This document shows positions 1-7,802 of a DNA stretch of 64,000 nucleotides, one piece after another. Under the pieces are notes generated by a model, which was not told where the DNA came from, ran no database searches, and saw nothing but the letters and a program-made list of their open reading frames with translations. The DNA comes from VAZQ01 sp963758945. Lineage in GTDB: Bacteria > Pseudomonadota > Alphaproteobacteria > Rhizobiales > Xanthobacteraceae. The DNA lies in the NCBI GenBank assembly GCA_963758945.1, contig CAVWXY010000020.1, positions 62,001 to 126,000 on the forward strand, written 5' to 3'. The position numbers were made by a program, and so were the translations under genes. Each line of letters begins with the position of its first letter. The stretch's first letter is position 1.

Positions 1-1
1 G

Positions 2-427
2 GGCATGATGCGGCACGGGGGCGGTGGAATGGGTCCCGGCATGATGCACGGCGGCGCCGGTCCGACGGGATTCGATCCGGCGCGGCTCGCGGCGTTGAAG
101 ACCGAGCTCGGCATCACGGCCGCGCAGGAGCCGGCCTGGACCAAATACGCCAAGACGGTGGAGGACGCGGCGACCGCGATGAAGACGACGCGCGAAGGCA
201 TCGACCCGGACACCGTCGGCAAGATGACCCTGCAGGACCGCTTCGCATTCGTGAGCAAGATCCGGGAGCAGGCGCAGAAGCAATTCGCGGCGGTGAAGAC
301 CGCGGCCGAGGAGCTGCTCGCCACGCTCGACGATACGCAGAAGGCCAAGGCCCAGCAGACCCTCCCGGGGCTTGCGTTCGGCCCGGGCATGCGGCACGCA
401 GCGGGCATGGGTGGCCCGCAGCATTGA
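2..427 (+). CDS. Spy/CpxP-like LTXXQ-type periplasmic protein, 5' end cut by window
   Basis: The reading frame is open to the left edge, so the true start and any signal peptide probably lie outside the window; the first visible ATG is at 5. The visible N-terminus is rich in Met, Gly and His (MMRHGGGGMGPGMMHGG), followed by a helical region with LGITAAQEPAWTKYAK, which fits the LxxxLxLTxxQ pattern of Spy/CpxP-type periplasmic proteins, and a second Met/His-rich tail. Members of this family bind misfolded protein or metal in the periplasm. The Met/His-rich ends suggest possible metal contact, which is inference. It precedes a c-type cytochrome gene by about 100 bp in the same direction. Family assignment is moderately sure; function is not. 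Confidence 0.6.
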   Translation, partial: GMMRHGGGGMGPGMMHGGAGPTGFDPARLAALKTELGITAAQEPAWTKYAKTVEDAATAMKTTREGIDPDTVGKMTLQDRFAFVSKIREQAQKQFAAVKTAAEELLATLDDTQKAKAQQTLPGLAFGPGMRHAAGMGGPQH

Positions 428-528
428 GGCCGGTGATGCCGCGCTTCGGCGGCAATGGAACCTGAGCCCTCTTGACGTTCGCAACGTGCGGAGGGTTTCA
501 CCTGCCTGGCCCTGAACAGGAATAGCTC

Positions 529-972
529 ATGAAATCCGTACTCTTTGCAGCAGTCGTGCTTCTGGCGGCGGCCACGGGCGCCAGCCAGGCTCAAGATTCC
601 CGCGAGCTCGTCCGGCTGCCGCAGCCGATGCAAGAGCACATGCTCGCCAACATGCGCGACCACCTCGCCACCTTGAACGAAATCATCGGCGATGTGGCGG
701 ACGGCAAATTCGACGAGGCTGCCAAGCTTTCCGAGCAGCGGCTCGGGATGAGCTCGCTCGGCCTTCACGGCGCCGGCCACATGGCACCCTTCATGCCGCA
801 ACCGATGCAGGACATCGGGACCAGCATGCATCGCGCGGCAAGCCGTTTGGCGATTGTCCTGCAGGACACGTCGGTGTCGCCGACGTTCGATACCATGCGC
901 GACGTCAGCCGGGCCCTTCATGACGTCACGACAAGCTGCACGGCGTGCCATGCGAGTTATCGCATTCGCTGA
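529..972 (+). CDS. Secreted cytochrome c'-like protein
   Basis: A 147-residue protein with a clear Sec signal peptide (positive start, then a hydrophobic stretch ending in GASQAQ near residue 22). The C-terminus holds one haem-attachment motif, C137-T-A-C140-H141, six residues from the end. One CxxCH at the end of an all-helical chain of this length is the arrangement of cytochrome c' and related four-helix-bundle cytochromes. It should act in the periplasm, in electron transfer or small-ligand (NO) binding; which one cannot be told. The conserved distal residues of true cytochrome c' were not verified. The next complete gene on the + strand is the exporter at 1782, beyond a stretch of gene remnants. 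Confidence 0.7.
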   Translation: MKSVLFAAVVLLAAATGASQAQDSRELVRLPQPMQEHMLANMRDHLATLNEIIGDVADGKFDEAAKLSEQRLGMSSLGLHGAGHMAPFMPQPMQDIGTSMHRAASRLAIVLQDTSVSPTFDTMRDVSRALHDVTTSCTACHASYRIR

Positions 973-1023
973 GGTGGTGGTCCCTAACAATGCGTTTGGG
1001 CGGGGATCGTCCGTCGGATAAGC

Positions 1024-1182
1024 ATGCGTAAGCTGGACAACAAAGATGTCATTCGCGTGCTCCGGCTGGAGGTCGAGCGAGCGGGAGGCCAGTCTTCCTG
1101 GGCGAGAAGAGAGAGCATTGACCTCACGTCGGTCAATAAGGTTCTCTCTGGTCGGAAACCTCCAACCAACGGATTGGACTAG
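1024..1182 (+). CDS. Small helix-turn-helix-like protein, probably 3'-truncated
   Basis: An open frame of 52 residues beginning MRKLDNKDVIRVLRLEVERA and continuing GGQSSWARRESIDLTSVNKV then LSGRKPP. The pattern (GGQSxWARRxxIDxxxVNKVLxGRKPP) resembles small Cro/XRE-like helix-turn-helix proteins common in rhizobia, where the chain normally runs on past RKPP for another 10-20 residues. Here it stops after TNGLD, exactly where similarity to a different protein (TauE/SafE) begins in another frame. I infer that the 3' end was lost in a recombination. No convincing ribosome binding site is visible. Expression and function are unknown. Confidence 0.4.
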   Translation: MRKLDNKDVIRVLRLEVERAGGQSSWARRESIDLTSVNKVLSGRKPPTNGLD

Positions 1183-1370
1183 CGGGTGCTATGTACGCGG
1201 GTCAGGTGCCCGCCCGTGACACTTGGGTATATGCTCTGGCTGCTCTGATTGGCGCGATGATTGGCGCTGTGGTGGGACTGCGGTGGCTATCCCAAAGGAC
1301 GACACGGTACATCCTGGTGATCATCCTCGGGACGGCCGGAATCCAACTCTTGTCTCAAAATTCAAACTGA
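1173..1370 (+). pseudogene. C-terminal remnant of a TauE/SafE-type membrane protein
   Basis: The frame containing the ATG at 1191 encodes about 60 residues with two hydrophobic helices: WVYALAALIGAMIGAVVGLR and YILVIILGTAGIQLL, joined by a short basic loop. This helix-loop-helix with a small-residue GAxIGxxxG motif and a closing GxxLL is the usual C-terminal end of sulfite exporter TauE/SafE family proteins, which are normally about 250 residues with 7-8 helices. Everything upstream of the last two helices is missing; the similarity starts at the HTH fragment. It is best read as a pseudogene remnant. A short functional membrane peptide is possible but unlikely. Confidence 0.5.
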
Positions 1371-1735
1371 GACGCTACCCAATTTTGATGGGCGATACTG
1401 GCTCATTCCGGCCAGCAGACTCGCGGCTGCGGCGAGATAAGACATGACGGTGCGGGTGATGAATACCATCACCGATCCCCACCGCTCGAACAGCAACTGA
1501 ACACGCTCGCGCCGCGCCTGCGTGTAGCCGAACCACTGCCCGTGGCGTTCCAGAACTTCCCGACCTAGCAGACCTCCGAGACTATAGCCGACGGCGTCGC
1601 CGACCATTGCAGCTACCCCGTGATGGTGCTGGCCCAAATCCAATCCATACGGCCCTGGGCCACCAGCCAGCCCGCGACGGTTGTCGCAACGCCCCGTCCT
1701 GCCTTCTTGATGTAAGTCAATGCGGGCTTCTGCTC
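1362..1735 (-). pseudogene. Frameshifted, doubly truncated DedA/VTT-domain membrane protein remnant
   Basis: Read on the minus strand, 1735 to about 1617 encodes GWLVAQGRMDWIWASTITG and then a stop. In the next frame the similarity goes on: VAAMVGDAVGYSLGGLLGRE, later GYTQARRERVQLLFERWGSV and FITRTV. The GDxxGYxxGxxxGR motif and the ARRxRVxxLFxRWG...FxTR motif are typical of the DedA / SNARE-associated (VTT) family of inner-membrane proteins, normally 180-220 residues. The frame change at about 1617-1640 and the loss of both ends mark it as a pseudogene. Its 3' end meets the end of the TauE remnant transcribed the other way, so two unrelated fragments abut tail to tail. Confidence 0.6.
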
Positions 1736-1781
1736 AGCGCAGGTTAGTTGCTACGCATTTTATCCTGTCCCGGCCAAGGGT

Positions 1782-3044
1782 ATGCTGATGCTTGATATGC
1801 CAAAACCGGCAACGAAGGACGTTCCTCCCGTCGTGCGAGGCGCACAAGATCGCGGCATCGTCCGTGCCGGAAAGCCCTCCACGAAGCCTCGACACGTGCT
1901 TTTATTGGTCTTCGTACTTGCAATGGTTGCGGCCGTGGGCGCCAGCGCGTGGGCTCTGTTTCTCCGCCCCATCAATGTGAAAGTCTCGCATCCGGAATCC
2001 AACGTAGCAGTCCAGGTCTTCGGCCTCGGAACCATTGAGGCGCGGGTCACATCCAAGATCGGGTTCAAGGTGTCCGGCGTCCTGGTCGATCTTCAGGCCG
2101 ATGTGGGGGATCGAGTGCCCAAGGGTGCGGTGCTCGCCCGCCTCGATGACCGCGAACAGAGCGCGCGTGTGGGCAGGGCAAGAGCGAGCATCGAGCAGGC
2201 CGAGGCCAATCTTCAAAGGGCCACGGCGGGCGTCGGAAAAGCCCAGGCGAACTACGCCAATGCCAAGAGCATCAACGAGCGTCGACAAAAGCTGGTCGAG
2301 AGCAACATTACATCGACTGAGACAGCGCAGACTAGCCAGGCAGTTCAGGATGCCGCGCTTGCCGATGTGAATTTGGCAAACGCCGAGGTTCTGGTGGCGA
2401 AGGCTGCGATCAGCGATGCCAAGGCACAGCAGCAGCAGGAGGCCGCCACGCTGGACTTCCACACCCTGGTGGCGCCCTACGACGCCACGGTGACCGCGCG
2501 CCAGAAGGAGCTTGGTTCCGCGCTTGGCGCAGGAGAGTCGGTTTTCACCCTGATCGATCCGAAAACCGTCTGGGTGCTCGCCTATGTCGATGAGAGCAAA
2601 GCGGGTGAAATTCAAGTCGGGGAGCCTGCCCAGATCGTGCTGCGGTCCCTTCCTAACCAACGGTTTCAGGGGCGGGTTGCCCGGATCCAGCCTGAGAGCG
2701 ACCGCGTCAACGAAGAGCGCCGGGTGGAGATCGCGTTCGATGCTCTGCCGAACAACTTCAATCTGGGCGAACAGGCCGAGGTCTACATCACGACCGTGCA
2801 CCTGGCGCACCCGCTTTTGGTTCCAGAGGCGGCGATTATGGGTCTCGGCAAAAATCAGGGAACGGTGTGGACCGTCGAGGATGGATACCTGCAGCAGCAC
2901 ACGGTGACACTCGGACACCGGCTGCTCGATGGACGCTACGAAATCACGGGCGGCCTGCCCGACAAGGCCGTTGTGGTCACCCAGTTGCCCAGCGGCCTGC
3001 GCAGCGGCCGTGCGGCCAAGATCACCGAAGGACAAGGCTCATGA
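1782..3044 (+). CDS. HlyD/membrane-fusion family ABC exporter periplasmic adaptor
   Basis: A 420-residue protein. A single transmembrane anchor lies at about residues 39-61. Then come a lipoyl-like half-motif (GFKVSGVLVDLQADVGDRVP), a long Ala/Gln-rich coiled-coil hairpin (about 125-225), the second lipoyl half and a beta-barrel region ending with a PEAAIMGLG-type segment. This is the domain order of HlyD/RND/MacA adaptors linking an inner-membrane transporter to the outer membrane. Its stop overlaps the permease start (ATGA at 3041), and an ATPase follows, giving a DevBCA- or MacAB-like three-gene exporter. The substrate is unknown, and no outer-membrane TolC-type gene lies nearby. ATGs at 1788 and 1797 are alternative starts. 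Confidence 0.85.
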   Translation: MLMLDMPKPATKDVPPVVRGAQDRGIVRAGKPSTKPRHVLLLVFVLAMVAAVGASAWALFLRPINVKVSHPESNVAVQVFGLGTIEARVTSKIGFKVSGVLVDLQADVGDRVPKGAVLARLDDREQSARVGRARASIEQAEANLQRATAGVGKAQANYANAKSINERRQKLVESNITSTETAQTSQAVQDAALADVNLANAEVLVAKAAISDAKAQQQQEAATLDFHTLVAPYDATVTARQKELGSALGAGESVFTLIDPKTVWVLAYVDESKAGEIQVGEPAQIVLRSLPNQRFQGRVARIQPESDRVNEERRVEIAFDALPNNFNLGEQAEVYITTVHLAHPLLVPEAAIMGLGKNQGTVWTVEDGYLQQHTVTLGHRLLDGRYEITGGLPDKAVVVTQLPSGLRSGRAAKITEGQGS

Positions 3045-4189
3045 ACCTGGCCTATCGGGACATCAAGCACAATCTTCTGCGCTTCGTCCTGACCAACTTC
3101 GGATTGAGCCTGCTGCTCGGCATGGTGATCGTGATCACCGGCGTCTACGGGGGCTTGGTTGACGACGCGCTACGGCAGGCCCGCGCTGCGAATGCGGACC
3201 TCTGGGTCGTGCAAGCCGGCACCAACGGGCCGTTCGCAGAGTCGTCGCGCCTCCCCGGTGATACGCGGGAATTGGTCAGCAGGGTCTATGGCGTCGAGCG
3301 TGCCGGCTCCGTCACCTACCAATCGGTGCAGACCGAGCTGAACGGCAAGCCGCTCCGTGTCTTCCTCATCGGCTTCGAACTGGACAGGCCCGGCGGTCCC
3401 CGCAAGCTTTTGGCTGGGCGCCAGATCATGCGCAGCCATTACGAGATGATCGCCGACCGCTCCACAGGCCTCGCGCTCGGCCAGGAGCTGCCGCTGGGAA
3501 CCCATGGGCACAAATTCACGGTTGTTGGCCTAATGAAAAACGAGACCACGTCTTCCGGCGATCCCGTGGGCTACATCACCTTGCACGACGCGCAGGCGCT
3601 CCAGTTCGAGCTTGCTCCCCCAGCTGAGCGGCGCGAGATCGCGCGCGCAGGACCATTGCAGACGAGTGATCAGATCAATGCCGTTATTGCCAAGGTATCG
3701 CCCTACGTCCCCATCAATGAGGTCGCGGCGGCGCTCTCACGATGGAAACACCTCACCACGCTCACCCAGGCGCAACAGGAAACCTTGCTGAGCAAGCTTA
3801 TCATCGAGAAATCACGCAGGCAGCAGCTTCTGATCATGGTGCTGCTGGTGATCGTATCGGCGGTCATCATTGCCTTGATCGTCTATACCATGACCATGGA
3901 CAAGGTGCGCTCGATTGCTACACTTAAGTTCGTCGGCGCGCAGGACCGGACCATTATCGGCCTCATCGTCCAGCAGGCGCTGTCGATGGGACTCTTTGGC
4001 TACTTCGCGGGCCTTGCGCTTGTTTTGACGTTCCAGCCCTACTTTCCCCGACGGCTTGTGCTCGATCCCGAGACTGTCGCGGCCGTGTTCGTTATCACGG
4101 TCGTGATGTGTCTTGCCGCCAGCACCCTCGGTATTCGGCTCGCCCTCAAGGTTGACCCGGCGGCGGCGGCGCTCGCGGCGGCAGGATAG
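3041..4189 (+). CDS. FtsX/MacB-type ABC transporter permease (DevC-like)
   Basis: A 382-residue inner-membrane protein: helix 1 at about residues 15-38, a periplasmic domain of about 220 residues, then three C-terminal helices (starting QQLLIMVLLVIVSAVIIALI, then about 315-340 and 350-372). One N-terminal helix, a large periplasmic domain and three closing helices define the MacB/FtsX fold; the lack of an ATPase domain and the KFVGAQDRTI coupling segment fit DevC-like permeases. The start at 3041 overlaps the adaptor stop by four bases, and the ATPase gene starts four bases after this stop. It should pump an unknown compound across the envelope with its neighbours, provided the ATPase is functional. 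Confidence 0.85.
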   Translation: MNLAYRDIKHNLLRFVLTNFGLSLLLGMVIVITGVYGGLVDDALRQARAANADLWVVQAGTNGPFAESSRLPGDTRELVSRVYGVERAGSVTYQSVQTELNGKPLRVFLIGFELDRPGGPRKLLAGRQIMRSHYEMIADRSTGLALGQELPLGTHGHKFTVVGLMKNETTSSGDPVGYITLHDAQALQFELAPPAERREIARAGPLQTSDQINAVIAKVSPYVPINEVAAALSRWKHLTTLTQAQQETLLSKLIIEKSRRQQLLIMVLLVIVSAVIIALIVYTMTMDKVRSIATLKFVGAQDRTIIGLIVQQALSMGLFGYFAGLALVLTFQPYFPRRLVLDPETVAAVFVITVVMCLAASTLGIRLALKVDPAAAALAAAG

Positions 4190-4193
4190 GACG

Positions 4194-4917
4194 ATGGCCA
4201 AGACGAGTGGACAAGCGCTTGTGCGCATCGAGCACCTCTCCAAGCATTTCGGCGCAGGGAGCGCGCGGGTCGATGCCCTGATCGACATCAACATGGAGGT
4301 CTTTCCGGGCCAGGTTGTCGGGCTCATGGGCCCGAGCGGTTCGGGCAAGACGACGCTGCTGAACTGCATCGCCTGCATTCTGCAGCCGAGTAGTGGACGC
4401 ATCACGCTCGATGGCGAGATCGTTTACGATGATCGCTGGCTCAGGGCGGATTTGCGCCGGCTTCGTCTCGACAAGATCGGCTTCATTTTCCAATACCCAA
4501 ATCTGCTGCCGTTTCTCGACGCCACCGATAATGTCGGCTTGGTGCTCCACCTTGCGGGATATGGTTCTGCGGCGGCCGGCTCGCGCGCGGTTGAGTTGCT
4601 CGACTATCTCGAGGTGGGCCACCGCAAACATGCGATGCCGGCGGAGCTGTCCGGTGGCGAAGCACAGCGCGTGGCGATTGCTCGTGCGCTCGGCAACCGG
4701 CCTCGCATAATTCTCGCCGATGAGCCGACCGCGCCGCTCGATTCGCAACGCGGCAGAATCGTGATGGATTTGTTGCGTAAGATCGCGGTCGATCAGAATG
4801 CGGCGATCATCGTGCGTCACGCATGACGAAATGATCCTCGACCGGTTCGACCATATCTTCCGGTTGCGCGACGGTGCGCTTGAAAAGGAGACGGTGAAAG
4901 AGCTCGCGATTTCATGA
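4194..4917 (+). pseudogene. ABC exporter ATP-binding protein (DevA/LolD-like) with one-base frameshift
   Basis: From 4194 the frame encodes MAKTSGQALVRIEHLSKHFG, Walker A GPSGSGKTT, a Q-loop (IFQYP), signature LSGGEAQRVAIARAL and Walker B ILADEPTAPLD. It then stops at 4826 after IIVRHA. One base further on, the next frame continues the family end: THDEMILDRFDHIFRLRDG and ELAIS, stopping at 4917. Removing a single C near 4815 restores IIVVTHDE, including the H-loop histidine needed for ATP hydrolysis. Either the exporter has lost its ATPase or the assembly has an error. The short 210-residue product would lack the H-loop. The operon is otherwise intact, so a sequencing error is a real possibility. 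Confidence 0.8.
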
Positions 4918-5089
4918 TGCGAAGGCGCTATTTCTGCGCCTTGGCATCGACTTGGACAAATTCACATGCTCCACGACGGCATGCTGAACGAGACGAAAGA
5001 GCGCAAGGGCAGCATGGGATGATGAGCCGCGCGCTTTGCTTTTTTTGAGCATGGCCTAGAATGAAAGTCGTTGGTGCTCGGTACACACA

Positions 5090-6265
5090 ATGGTCGACGC
5101 GCGGTTGCAGCCTCCGGCGGACGAGCTCGCGCAAATCCGCGAGTCGGTGCGCGCGCTCTGCGCCAGGTTTCCCGGGGAATATTGGCGCGGGCTCGACCGC
5201 GAGCGCGCCTATCCGACCGAATTCGTCGCGGCGCTGACCAAGGCCGGATTCCTCGCCGCGCTGATCCCGGAAGACTACGGCGGCAGTGGGCTGACCATGA
5301 CGGCGGCGGCGGCGATCATGGAGGAGATCCACGCCTCGGGCTGCAACGGCGCCGCCTGCCATGCCCAGATGTACACCATGGGCACGCTGCTGCGGCACGG
5401 CAGCGCCGCGCAGAAGACGCGCTGGCTGCCGCCGATCGCGGCGGGCGAATTGCGGCTGCAGGCCTTCGGCGTCACCGAGCCGAGCTCCGGCTCCGATACC
5501 CTCAACCTGCGCACGACGGCGGTGCGCGAGGGCGACCACTACATCATCAACGGCCAGAAGATCTGGACCTCGCGCGCGGAGCATTCCGATCTGCTGCTGC
5601 TGATCGCCCGCACCACGCCGCGCGAGCAGGCCAAGACCCGCACCGACGGGCTCTCGGTCTTTCTCGTCGACATGCGGCTCGCGCAAGGCACCGGCATCAG
5701 CGTCAATCCCATCCGCACCATGATGAACCACGCCACCACCGAGCTGTTCTTCGACGACCTGCGGGTGCCGGCGGAAAACCTCATCGGCGAGGAAGGCCAG
5801 GGCTTCCGCTACATCCTCAGCGGCATGAATGCCGAGCGGATATTGATCGCGGCGGAATGCATCGGCGACGCCAAATGGTTCATCGCCAGGGCCGCCGGCT
5901 ATGCCAAGGAGCGCGTCGTGTTCGGCCGTCCGATCGGCCAGAACCAGGGCGTGCAGTTCCCGATCGCGCGTGCCTACGCCCAGATGCGCGCCGCGGAGCT
6001 GATGGTGCGTGAGGCGGCGTCCTTGTACCAGGCCTCGCGCGACTGCGGTGCGGAAGCCAATCTCGCCAAGCTCCTCGCCGCCGACGCGTCCTGGGCGGCG
6101 GCCGACATGTGCCTGCAGACCCACGGCGGCTTCGGCTTTGCCGAGGAATTCGACGTCGAGCGCAAGTTTCGGGAGACCCGGCTCTATCAGACCGCGCCGA
6201 TCTCGACCAACCTGATCCTGTCCTATCTCGCCGAGCACGTTCTCGGCCTGCCGCGGTCGTATTGA
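5090..6265 (+). CDS. Acyl-CoA dehydrogenase family protein
   Basis: A 391-residue FAD flavoprotein, the usual length for soluble acyl-CoA dehydrogenases, which introduce an alpha-beta double bond and pass electrons to ETF. Visible motifs: IPEDYGGSGLT near residue 62, FGVTEPSSGSDT (flavin/substrate loop), QKIWTSRAEHSDLLLLIART and, near the end, QTHGGFGFAEEFDVER. The catalytic glutamate position of the medium-chain type, in the C-terminal IYEGT motif, reads LYQTA here (Gln367). A glutamate instead occurs at MNAER (Glu249), the helix-G position used by isovaleryl- and long-chain enzymes. It therefore looks competent but of the isovaleryl-like geometry. The substrate is unknown. It appears monocistronic, flanked downstream by two palindromic repeats. 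Confidence 0.88.
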   Translation: MVDARLQPPADELAQIRESVRALCARFPGEYWRGLDRERAYPTEFVAALTKAGFLAALIPEDYGGSGLTMTAAAAIMEEIHASGCNGAACHAQMYTMGTLLRHGSAAQKTRWLPPIAAGELRLQAFGVTEPSSGSDTLNLRTTAVREGDHYIINGQKIWTSRAEHSDLLLLIARTTPREQAKTRTDGLSVFLVDMRLAQGTGISVNPIRTMMNHATTELFFDDLRVPAENLIGEEGQGFRYILSGMNAERILIAAECIGDAKWFIARAAGYAKERVVFGRPIGQNQGVQFPIARAYAQMRAAELMVREAASLYQASRDCGAEANLAKLLAADASWAAADMCLQTHGGFGFAEEFDVERKFRETRLYQTAPISTNLILSYLAEHVLGLPRSY

Positions 6266-6269
6266 GCCG

Positions 6270-6345
6270 CTAGTGTCCCGATTCCGAAGTTCGCAGACCC
6301 TCGCGGCACCCTCTGACGCGAACTTCGGAATCAAAGGGACACTAG
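6270..6345. repeat. Imperfect palindrome (CTAGTG...CACTAG), copy 1
   Basis: The arms ctagtgtcccgattccgaag and the matching segment ending gggacactag pair over about 24 bases, with gaagttcgc facing gcgaacttc, around a spacer of about 20 bases. It starts five bases after the acyl-CoA dehydrogenase stop, so it could act as a transcript 3' end, but no T-run follows. A second version of the same palindrome lies 14 bases on, which suggests a dispersed repeat family rather than a single terminator. Confidence 0.75.
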
Positions 6346-6358
6346 CAACTCTATGATT

Positions 6359-6436
6359 CTAGTGCCCCTTTGAACCCGAAGTTCGCGATCGGCATGCGCC
6401 GCACGGTGTGCGCGAACTTCGGGTTCGGGGCACTAG
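6359..6436. repeat. Imperfect palindrome (CTAGTG...CACTAG), copy 2
   Basis: Same outer hexamers and same inner gaagttcgc / gcgaacttc arms as the preceding element, but with changed flanks (gcccctttgaaccc against gggttcggggc). The paired differences in both arms keep the stem, which points to selection for structure or to independent insertion of two family members. It lies 85 bases before the glucokinase start. Confidence 0.75.
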
Positions 6437-6521
6437 TTTCCCCAGGGAAAATCTAAGTTCCGGCTTGCCGATACGGCAACCGGTTGGCTAGGAAATCGTC
6501 AGCAGTCGGGGTAGCGCAGCG

Positions 6522-7466
6522 ATGAGTGAGACCCTTCTCGGCGATATCGGCGGCAGTAAGAGCCGCTTTGCCATCGCCAATTCCGCCTGCCGGCCCGAGC
6601 GGATCCTGGTGATCGACAACGATACGGTCGCCAATCTCGACGCGGCAGTCACGCGCTACCTCGAGGAAACCGGCGCGTCTCCGCAAGCGGCGACACTGGC
6701 GGTCGCTGGGCCGATCGACGGCGAGGAGGTGGCGCTCACCAACCGGACGTCATGGCGGTTCCGCTGCGGCGAATTCGCCAAGCGCTTCGGGTTCTCGCAG
6801 CTGCGCGTGGTGAACGACTTCGAGGCTATCGCTTGGGCGCTGCCTCGCCTCGGCGCGGCGGAGACGCGGCCGCTCGGCCGGCAGATGCCGTCGCATGAAG
6901 GGGTCAAGCTCGTGCTCGGCCCCGGCACCGGGCTCGGGGTTGCGGCGCTCTTTCCGGCCGATGGCCGCTGGCACGTGGTGGCGAGCGAAGGCGGCCATGC
7001 CGCGTTCGGTCCGCAGGCCGCCGACGAGGTCGAGGTGTTCGCGCGGCTGCGCGACCAATGCGGTGCCGTCAGTGCCGAGCGCGTGCTGTCCGGCCCCGGC
7101 CTGGTGCGGCTCGCGCGCGCGCTCGATCCGCGCGCCGGCGCTCACGCGCCCGAGACCATCGCCGCGAGCGCGCTCGCGCGCGAGCCTTCGGCGCAGGCCG
7201 CGGCGCGGTTGCTCGTGCGCCTGCTCGGGCGTTTTGCCGGCTCGCTCGCGCTCACCTTCAAGGCCACTGGCGGCGTCTACATCACCGGCGGGGTCGCGAA
7301 CGGGCTCGGACCGCTGCTCGACGAGCCGGCGTTCCGCGCAGCCTTCGAGGCGCATCCGCCCTACCAGACGCTGCTCGCCGGCATCCCGACCTTCCTCATC
7401 ACCTGCGAGGAGCCCGGATTGCTCGGCTGCGCGGCACTCGCCGGCGAGCGGGCTGCGGCTGTGTAG
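6522..7466 (+). CDS. glk: Glucokinase
   Basis: A 314-residue protein of the bacterial glucokinase family (ATP + glucose to glucose-6-phosphate, cytoplasm). Visible motifs: phosphate-binding GDIGGSKSRFAI at 7-18, AVAGPIDG at 60-67, VVNDFEAIA with the catalytic Asp99, LGPGTGLG at 132-139 and EGGHAAFGP at 156-164, then ITGGVANGL near the C-terminus. Length and motif order match Glk (PF02685) rather than ROK kinases, which would carry a zinc cysteine motif. No sugar transporter is adjacent, so its role is probably general intracellular glucose phosphorylation. The start is the ATG at 6522; no strong ribosome binding site is visible. Confidence 0.9.
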   Translation: MSETLLGDIGGSKSRFAIANSACRPERILVIDNDTVANLDAAVTRYLEETGASPQAATLAVAGPIDGEEVALTNRTSWRFRCGEFAKRFGFSQLRVVNDFEAIAWALPRLGAAETRPLGRQMPSHEGVKLVLGPGTGLGVAALFPADGRWHVVASEGGHAAFGPQAADEVEVFARLRDQCGAVSAERVLSGPGLVRLARALDPRAGAHAPETIAASALAREPSAQAAARLLVRLLGRFAGSLALTFKATGGVYITGGVANGLGPLLDEPAFRAAFEAHPPYQTLLAGIPTFLITCEEPGLLGCAALAGERAAAV

Positions 7467-7802
7467 GCGTTGGCGGTTCTTACCGCCTGCCTTCCTGGAA
7501 CATCCCTCCGCCCTCGTTGGCGCCTATCGCCCAAGGGAATCGAGATCGGCCCGGGGCGGGCTCGCAGCGGCAAGGGCTACCGCAGACATATCCCCGCTGG
7601 CGCTTCGGTGCAGGCGGCCAGGGAAGGGAAAGAGAAACCCGGGCGCCGCAACACGCCGCGGGAACGAAGAAGCTTGAGCTGTTGACATCGCGAAGATGGA
7701 AAGACGCGAGCGGCGCGGCGGTCAACGCCGCGCTCGAGCGCCTCGCGTCGGCGGCAACGCGCTCGGCTCCCGGCCGAGGGCGCGCCCGCGCACGCCTGCG
7801 GG
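7467..7802. other. Intergenic stretch, nothing recognised
   Basis: These 336 bases lie between convergent glk and the macrodomain gene. Short open frames occur on both strands but are Arg/Ala/Pro-rich high-GC readings without recognisable motifs. I see no hairpin with a T-run. Confidence 0.5.
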
